Source of the DNA: BTUB01 sp963836585
GTDB lineage: Bacteria; Babelota; Babeliae; Babelales; Vermiphilaceae
DNA: 29,501 nucleotides
Direction of reading: 5' to 3'
Assembly (NCBI GenBank): GCA_963836585.1
Contig: CAWIJV010000004.1
Coordinates: 1-29,501, forward strand
Part shown: positions 25,235 to 29,501 of the stretch, in pieces
Numbering within the stretch: position 1 is the first letter of the stretch
Layout: each line of letters starts with the position of its first letter
Notes under the pieces: model-generated
What the model was told of the DNA's origin: nothing
The model's database searches: none
What the model saw: the letters and a program-made list of their open reading frames with translations, nothing else
Made by a program: the position numbers and the translations under genes

Positions 25235-25591
25235 ATGGTGGCGCCGGTTCAAAGTTCGGAAGATTATTTGCAGAAATTGCTTGATGCAAAGCCGATTGAT
25301 TTTAAAAAAGGCACAATTATTTATCTCGATTTTACCATAGATGCTTCTTTGGCAGTCGAGCAACAACGGTGGTCTCATAAAGAGGATCTCATGCAAATTA
25401 GTTTTGATAATGGCTACCTAATTGATCTGGGCTGGCATCCCGAATTTAATCCAAAGGGATCTTTCAAAGTGGCAATTATTAAGGACTATGCCTGGGATTT
25501 ACCAGTATGGAAGCATACGTGTAAAGATGTGAAAACCTTGCCTCAAGTTTTACAAGAAGCAATCAATTTTTGCGATGCCCAGGAAAAATGA
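25235..25591 (+). CDS. Small soluble protein, candidate immunity protein
   Basis: The start is placed at ATG 25235, because TAAGGAGCG stands 6-7 bases before it; an upstream in-frame ATG at 25199 has no such site and would overlap the preceding gene. The 118-residue product has alternating strands and helices (GTIIYLDFTIDASLAVEQQ, DLMQISFDNGYLIDLGWHPEFNPKG, SFKVAIIKDYAWD, VLQEAINFCDAQ). The strand with YLIDLGWHPE...GSFKVAI is similar in style to small immunity proteins found in toxin cassettes. The exact family is not named. It closes the operon-like cluster begun at 20391. Confidence 0.6.
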   Translation: MVAPVQSSEDYLQKLLDAKPIDFKKGTIIYLDFTIDASLAVEQQRWSHKEDLMQISFDNGYLIDLGWHPEFNPKGSFKVAIIKDYAWDLPVWKHTCKDVKTLPQVLQEAINFCDAQEK

Positions 25592-25718
25592 AAATAAGCT
25601 TTAGGCGCCCAAGTATTTCATAAAAAAACTTTGCCTCCCTTTTTCCTATACTTTGTACCGCAAATCTGATACAATCTTAATAGATTCATAAAAAACATAT
25701 TCTATTCGAGAGTGTCTA

Positions 25719-26102
25719 GTGGATGAAAAATTTATAGCCTATAAAGGCAAAAAACTTACCATAGAATGGTATTATAATAGCAGGAAAGAGAGTGAGGCCT
25801 TGGTTTACTTTGAGGAGTTGACTCTTGACCGAAAGAAGAAGATGGGTCATTTGCTTTATGTTTTAGGTGAAATGGGGCAAATAAGAAACAAGGAGAAGTT
25901 TGTTAATGAAGATGATCAAATTTTTGCCTTTAAGCCTGATTCGGATAGATTTTTGTGCTTCTTCTATCCTGGTGGTAAAGTAATGATAACTAACGCCTAT
26001 GAAAAAAAGTCTCAAAAAATGCCACCCCGGGAAAAGGAAAGGGCATTAAAATTAAAAGCAGATTATATAAAGCGATGCAAGGGAGGAAGTTATTATGACT
26101 AA
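25719..26102 (+). CDS. HigB/Gp49-like toxin of the RelE superfamily
   Basis: The 127-residue product starts at GTG 25719 (GAG lies shortly upstream; there is no in-frame ATG). It fits phage-derived Gp49-like HigB toxins: EALVYFEELTLDRKKKMGHLLYVLGEMGQIRNKEKF, then FAFKPDSDRFLCFFYPGGKVMITNAYEKKSQKMPPREKERALKLKADY. The KSQKMPPRE(K/L)xRA signature is characteristic. Such toxins cleave mRNA at the ribosome. The antitoxin gene follows and overlaps by 8 bases, the toxin-first order of higBA. Confidence 0.85.
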   Translation: MDEKFIAYKGKKLTIEWYYNSRKESEALVYFEELTLDRKKKMGHLLYVLGEMGQIRNKEKFVNEDDQIFAFKPDSDRFLCFFYPGGKVMITNAYEKKSQKMPPREKERALKLKADYIKRCKGGSYYD

Positions 26103-26421
26103 AAAAATCAAATCTACCTATGATAAGCTCATGGAATCCATAACGCAAAAAGAAAAAAAAGAATACGAAAAAGACCTTAAAGATTTTCTTATTTCTGAGA
26201 TTATTCTGGCAGCAATGGAAGAAGATAACATTTCAGTACGAAGGTTAGCCAAATTGGCGGGTGTATCACCCACTATCGTTCAAGAAATGCGTTCCGGAGC
26301 TAAAAGAAGTTTCAATACTGACAGCTTTTTCAAAGTTATGAAAGGCCTGGGTTATAACGTTTTCCTAGAAAGAAATGGTGCCATGACTCCTTTAGGGCTT
26401 CCTCATCTTTATAAAAAGTGA
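26095..26421 (+). CDS. HigA-like XRE-family antitoxin
   Basis: This 108-residue protein has a C-terminal-half helix-turn-helix of the XRE type (ISVRRLAKLAGVSPTIVQEMRSGAKRSFNTDSFFKVMKGLGYNV). The N-terminal part is highly charged and helical (LMESITQKEKKEYEKDLKDFLISEIIL), likely the dimer or toxin-binding segment. GGGAGGAAG lies before ATG 26095, and the start overlaps the toxin stop by 8 bases, so translation is probably coupled. Such antitoxins repress their own operon. The non-coding palindromic region follows immediately. Confidence 0.85.
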   Translation: MTKKIKSTYDKLMESITQKEKKEYEKDLKDFLISEIILAAMEEDNISVRRLAKLAGVSPTIVQEMRSGAKRSFNTDSFFKVMKGLGYNVFLERNGAMTPLGLPHLYKK

Positions 26422-26470
26422 ATTTGCCAAAACAACTCCCTCTTCTTATGGGTTGCCAGACCAACGCTAA

Positions 26471-26837
26471 GGACTGTTTTACAGCGGGCTACGTTACGCC
26501 CGCTTCTATTTGTTTTTGTAGCAAGCAAACTTTTTTTTACAAAAGCAAAGACCTTTTCACTCCGTTCGTGCTGACCCTTCGACAAGGCTCAGGAGTAAAC
26601 GCCCAGCCTGCCCGCCATAGCTCCGAAGGAGCGACGGCTGGGTCGAAGCATTTTTTGATAAATCCAAAAATCATTTAAAATTTTGTGAATCAAGGATTAA
26701 ATTTACCAGAACATGCTTCGATAAACTCAGCACGAACGGTACTAAGACAGCCTGAAACTTTTGCCTATGTAAATAAGCATTTTCAGTCATAAAAACAAAT
26801 GGGAGCGGGGGTAACGTGACCCGCTGTAAAAAAGTCC
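26471..26837. repeat. Nested inverted-repeat element (MITE- or BIME-like)
   Basis: Two 47-bp arms, 26471-26517 and 26791-26837, are inverted copies with 41 of 47 positions matching. Each arm contains its own palindrome built on AGCGGG...CCCGCT (loop ACGTTAC in the left copy). Inside them CCGTTCGTGCTGA (26562-26574) pairs exactly with TCAGCACGAACGG (26727-26739), and CCCAGCC/GGCTGGG (26602-26608 with 26636-26642) holds a GCTCC-GAA-GGAGC hairpin. No transposase lies inside. Confidence 0.7.
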
Positions 26838-26892
26838 ACAAGTAATAATTGTATAAAGCGTTAAATTCTTAGCCCGGCATCACCGAGCTCAT

Positions 26893-27078
26893 CCGAGCGA
26901 TCATTTTTTTGATTGCTCGGGGAGCGGAAGGATGGCCGCGTCCGTCACCGAAGGTGGCGGTAAGTGGTCATCTGGGTTATGTCCGGTAGGGATTTCAAAG
27001 GCGCTAGCCTTTGATGCACAGAGTGCAGAGATTTTGCATCAAATCTCTGCCGCGGGGTTTGGGGCCGCGCAGGCCCCG
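26893..27078. other. Chain of strong hairpins, possible structured RNA or DNA site
   Basis: Successive stems: CCGAGCGATCA/TGATTGCTCGG (26893-26920, T6 loop); CCGTCACC-GAA-GGTGGCGG (26942-26960); TCAAAGGC-GCTA-GCCTTTGA (26995-27014); TGCAC-AGA-GTGCA (27015-27027); GCAGAGATTT-TGCATC-AAATCTCTGC (27025-27050); GGGGCC-GCGCA-GGCCCC (27061-27077). TTTGATGCA (27010-27018) could also pair with TGCATCAAA (27035-27043), competing with two of these stems. Identity unknown. Confidence 0.5.
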
Positions 27079-27176
27079 TTTGAAAAAAAATAAACTTTAA
27101 ATTACGCCCGCTGCAAAGCGCATAAAAACAACCCCCTCTTTTCATGAGCTAGTATCAAAAAGAACCGTCTCTTTTG

Positions 27177-27206
27177 TTGACTTACGCGTGGCTAACCCTC
27201 TATTCT
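27177..27206 (+). promoter_or_regulatory. Promoter of the DUF4143 ATPase gene
   Basis: TTGACT (27177-27182) and TATTCT (27201-27206) have an 18-bp spacer, 33 bases before the coding start at 27240. AAAGGG at 27230-27235 is the ribosome binding site. Confidence 0.5.
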
Positions 27207-27239
27207 TATAAGTAAAAAGGCCTACAATAAAGGGATATC

Positions 27240-28523
27240 ATGATATATCGTAAAGGGATGGCGTTTCTTGCCGAGTGGCTGCAGTCAGAGAATCGCAAGC
27301 CGCTCGTGATTCGTGGCGCCCGGCAGGTGGGTAAAACGTGGTTGGTCAGGCAATTAGCCGCTGAAAATAAGCGAAAGCTTATTGAGATAAATTTGGAGCG
27401 GCAGCCGCAACTTGCATCACTATTTGCTTCAAATGATCCGCATCAGATTGTGCTGAGCTTGAGCGCGGCATTTAATGAATCGATTGATCCGCGTACTGCT
27501 CTGCTCTTTTTGGATGAGATTCAAGCGGCGCCGGAGCTGCTGGCAAAATTGCGCTGGTTTGCCGAAGATATGCTCACGCTGCCGGTGATCGCCGCCGGAT
27601 CATTGCTGGAATTTGTACTTGAATCGCATACCTTTAGCATGCCGGTGGGCCGGATCAATTATATGCATCTTGAGCCGCTTTCATTTGAAGAGTTTTTGCA
27701 TGCAAGCAATAAAAAACTTCTTGAATACATCCAATCATTTTCCTGGGGGACTATTATTCCTCACGCGCTGCATGAGCAGTTGATGGCGCTCTTTAAAGAG
27801 TATCTAATTATTGGCGGGATGCCGCAGGCGGTTGCCGGCTGGATTTTCAAGCGGTCACTGCAAAAAGTGAGCCAGGTGCACCATGATCTGATAGCCACCT
27901 ATCGGGATGATTTTGCAAAATATAGTGGGCGCATTGCAACCCAACGTTTAGACGAGGTGATGATGGCGGTGCCCTTATATTTGGGCAGCAAGTTTGTGTA
28001 TAGCAAAGTAAATCGGGATGTGCAAACTCCGGCCATCAAGCAATCGCTGGAGCTTTTGTTCAAAGCAAGAATCTGTTATCGCATTGCCGGCAGCGCGGCC
28101 AATGGTGTGCCACTCGCGGCTGAAATTCAAGATAAATATATGAAGGCGATCTTTTTAGATGTGGGCCTTTGCTCCACCATTTTAGGATTATCGCTCGACC
28201 AGTTGCGCTTGATTGATGATCTTGATTTAGTAAATAAAGGTGGCATTGCTGAGCAAGTGGTGGGGCAGATTTTGCGCAGCATTTTTCCTTTTTATGTTGA
28301 ACCGGCGCTATATTATTGGCGCCGGGAAGAGAAAGGATCAAATGCGGAGATCGATTATGTGGTGCAGCATGGCAATAAAGTGATTCCTCTGGAAGTAAAG
28401 GCCGGCAGCACCGGTGGCATGAAATCGCTCCATCTTTTTATGGGCCTCAAGCAGTATGCCACGGCCGCTCGGGTGAATTCTGATCCGCCCGAGCCAAACG
28501 CCAATTGGCATAAAAGATCATGA
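27240..28523 (+). CDS. DUF4143-type AAA ATPase with 3-prime frameshift
   Basis: The 427-residue frame has Walker A RGARQVGKTWLVRQLA (about 26-33), Walker B ALLFLDEIQAAPELLAKL, sensor 1 LPVIAAGSLLEFVLE, the EPLSFEEFLHA and IGGMPQAV motifs of the DUF4143 family, and a C-terminal nuclease-like EIDYVV...VIPLEVKAG (PD-(D/E)XK pattern). After ARVNSDPP the last 11 residues are aberrant. One base lower, another frame continues the family sequence for about 36 residues (SQTPIGIKDHEGNV, then YLLGQLHRLLP) to a TAA at 28597-28599, so a single-base insertion lies near 28489. The core is complete, so the protein may still work. The role of this common bacterial family is unknown. An older relative is the pseudogene at 1272-2436. 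Confidence 0.85.
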   Translation: MIYRKGMAFLAEWLQSENRKPLVIRGARQVGKTWLVRQLAAENKRKLIEINLERQPQLASLFASNDPHQIVLSLSAAFNESIDPRTALLFLDEIQAAPELLAKLRWFAEDMLTLPVIAAGSLLEFVLESHTFSMPVGRINYMHLEPLSFEEFLHASNKKLLEYIQSFSWGTIIPHALHEQLMALFKEYLIIGGMPQAVAGWIFKRSLQKVSQVHHDLIATYRDDFAKYSGRIATQRLDEVMMAVPLYLGSKFVYSKVNRDVQTPAIKQSLELLFKARICYRIAGSAANGVPLAAEIQDKYMKAIFLDVGLCSTILGLSLDQLRLIDDLDLVNKGGIAEQVVGQILRSIFPFYVEPALYYWRREEKGSNAEIDYVVQHGNKVIPLEVKAGSTGGMKSLHLFMGLKQYATAARVNSDPPEPNANWHKRS

Positions 28524-28637
28524 AGGTAATGTGATTCAATATCAGCTTGTTTCATTACCATTTTATTTGCTCGGCCAATTGCATCGGCTGTTACCATAAA
28601 AAATTATAGGGTTAACATAGTGTTCTTATAAAAAAAT

Positions 28638-28667
28638 TTGACAGGCGTTCCAGAAAATTGCTAGTGT
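28638..28667 (+). promoter_or_regulatory. Promoter of the exported repeat-protein gene
   Basis: A perfect TTGACA (28638-28643) is followed after 18 bp by TAGTGT (28662-28667), a weak -10. The start codon is at 28709, with AAGGG at 28699-28702. Confidence 0.5.
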
Positions 28668-28708
28668 GAGGGGAGTAGTTTTTGCTCGGCAATAAAAAAG
28701 GGTAGCTC

Positions 28709-29501
<793 letters not shown>

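Larger units (their letters stand above)
26422..27239. other. Non-coding region rich in palindromes, no gene
   Basis: No convincing gene lies in these 818 bases. An 87-codon open frame (26418-26678) and a minus-strand one (26945-27145) are translations of palindromic repeats. The region holds the nested inverted-repeat element 26471-26837, a hairpin chain at 26893-27078, and the promoter for the ATPase at 27240. The right part is GC-rich compared with the neighbouring genes. Confidence 0.7.

Noticed and set aside
26418..26678. An 86-residue open frame after the HigA-like gene
   Set aside because: It starts inside the preceding stop region without a ribosome binding site and translates the palindromic repeats (LRQGSGVNAQPARHSSEGATAG); no protein-like pattern apart from them.
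26471..27078. CRISPR array
   Set aside because: The repeats are inverted and differ in length and spacing. There are no regularly spaced direct repeats and no cas genes nearby.
26945..27145. A minus-strand 66-residue open frame
   Set aside because: It runs through the hairpin chain and has no ribosome binding site. I considered it as a remnant gene, but its sequence is fully explained by palindromes.

Overview
The window looks like a chromosome piece of a small-genome, host-associated Gram-negative-type bacterium, most likely of the Candidatus Dependentiae (TM6) lineage. That assignment is an inference. It rests on many small exported proteins whose signal peptides end in a short A/G-Met junction (CAMQ, QAMQ, QGMG, FGME), on core genes (atpD, lon, lolD, murJ, acpS, comM-type) mixed with toxin-antitoxin pairs, DUF4143 ATPases and palindromic repeats, and on a Cys-containing NLNVCG repeat protein at the right edge. 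No rRNA or other taxonomic marker is present to prove it. Layout from left to right: (1) 1-4060 holds the tail of an unknown gene, an exported J-domain protein, then a decaying block with a frameshifted DUF4143 ATPase and a convergent frameshifted HerA-like ATPase. (2) 4105-6417 is an IS982-type insertion sequence with a perfect 18-bp inverted repeat and 10-bp target duplication, itself split by a complete IS256-type element with an 8-bp target duplication. (3) 6434-6946 is a RelBE-like pair. (4) 6948-9272 (minus) carries atpC, atpD and an exported protein translationally coupled to atpD. (5) 9404-11758 (minus) is lon with a terminator and promoter. (6) 11952-14523 has lolD and an ABC-F ATPase. 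(7) 14508-18221 contains exported small proteins, murJ, a Nudix hydrolase, a paired palindromic element, an initiator tRNA and a small exported protein with palindromic repeats inside its coding frame. (8) 18284-20211 (minus) is a coupled comM-acpS pair. (9) 20321-25591 is the most unusual region: an exported or membrane-anchored AAA+ ATPase overlaps a 980-residue exported protein that has the layout of a polymorphic toxin, followed by a 4-nt-overlapping zinc-finger-like candidate immunity gene and two more small genes. (10) 25719-26421 is a HigBA-like pair. (11) 26422-27239 is non-coding and very rich in palindromes: a nested inverted-repeat element of about 367 bp, then a chain of hairpins. 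(12) 27240-28599 is a second DUF4143 ATPase with a 3-prime frameshift. (13) 28709 to the end is an exported repeat protein whose signal-peptide region contains a 43-base AC dinucleotide tract. As sequenced it is out of frame by exactly one repeat unit, which is the signature of a phase-variable contingency locus. Themes: housekeeping genes are compact and often coupled by ATGA overlaps, while accessory segments show active or recent change through insertion sequences, pseudogenes, toxin-antitoxin genes, palindromic elements and a slippage tract. Two candidate systems deserve attention: the ATPase-toxin-immunity cluster at 20.3-25.6 kb and the phase-variable surface or secreted repeat protein at 28.7 kb.
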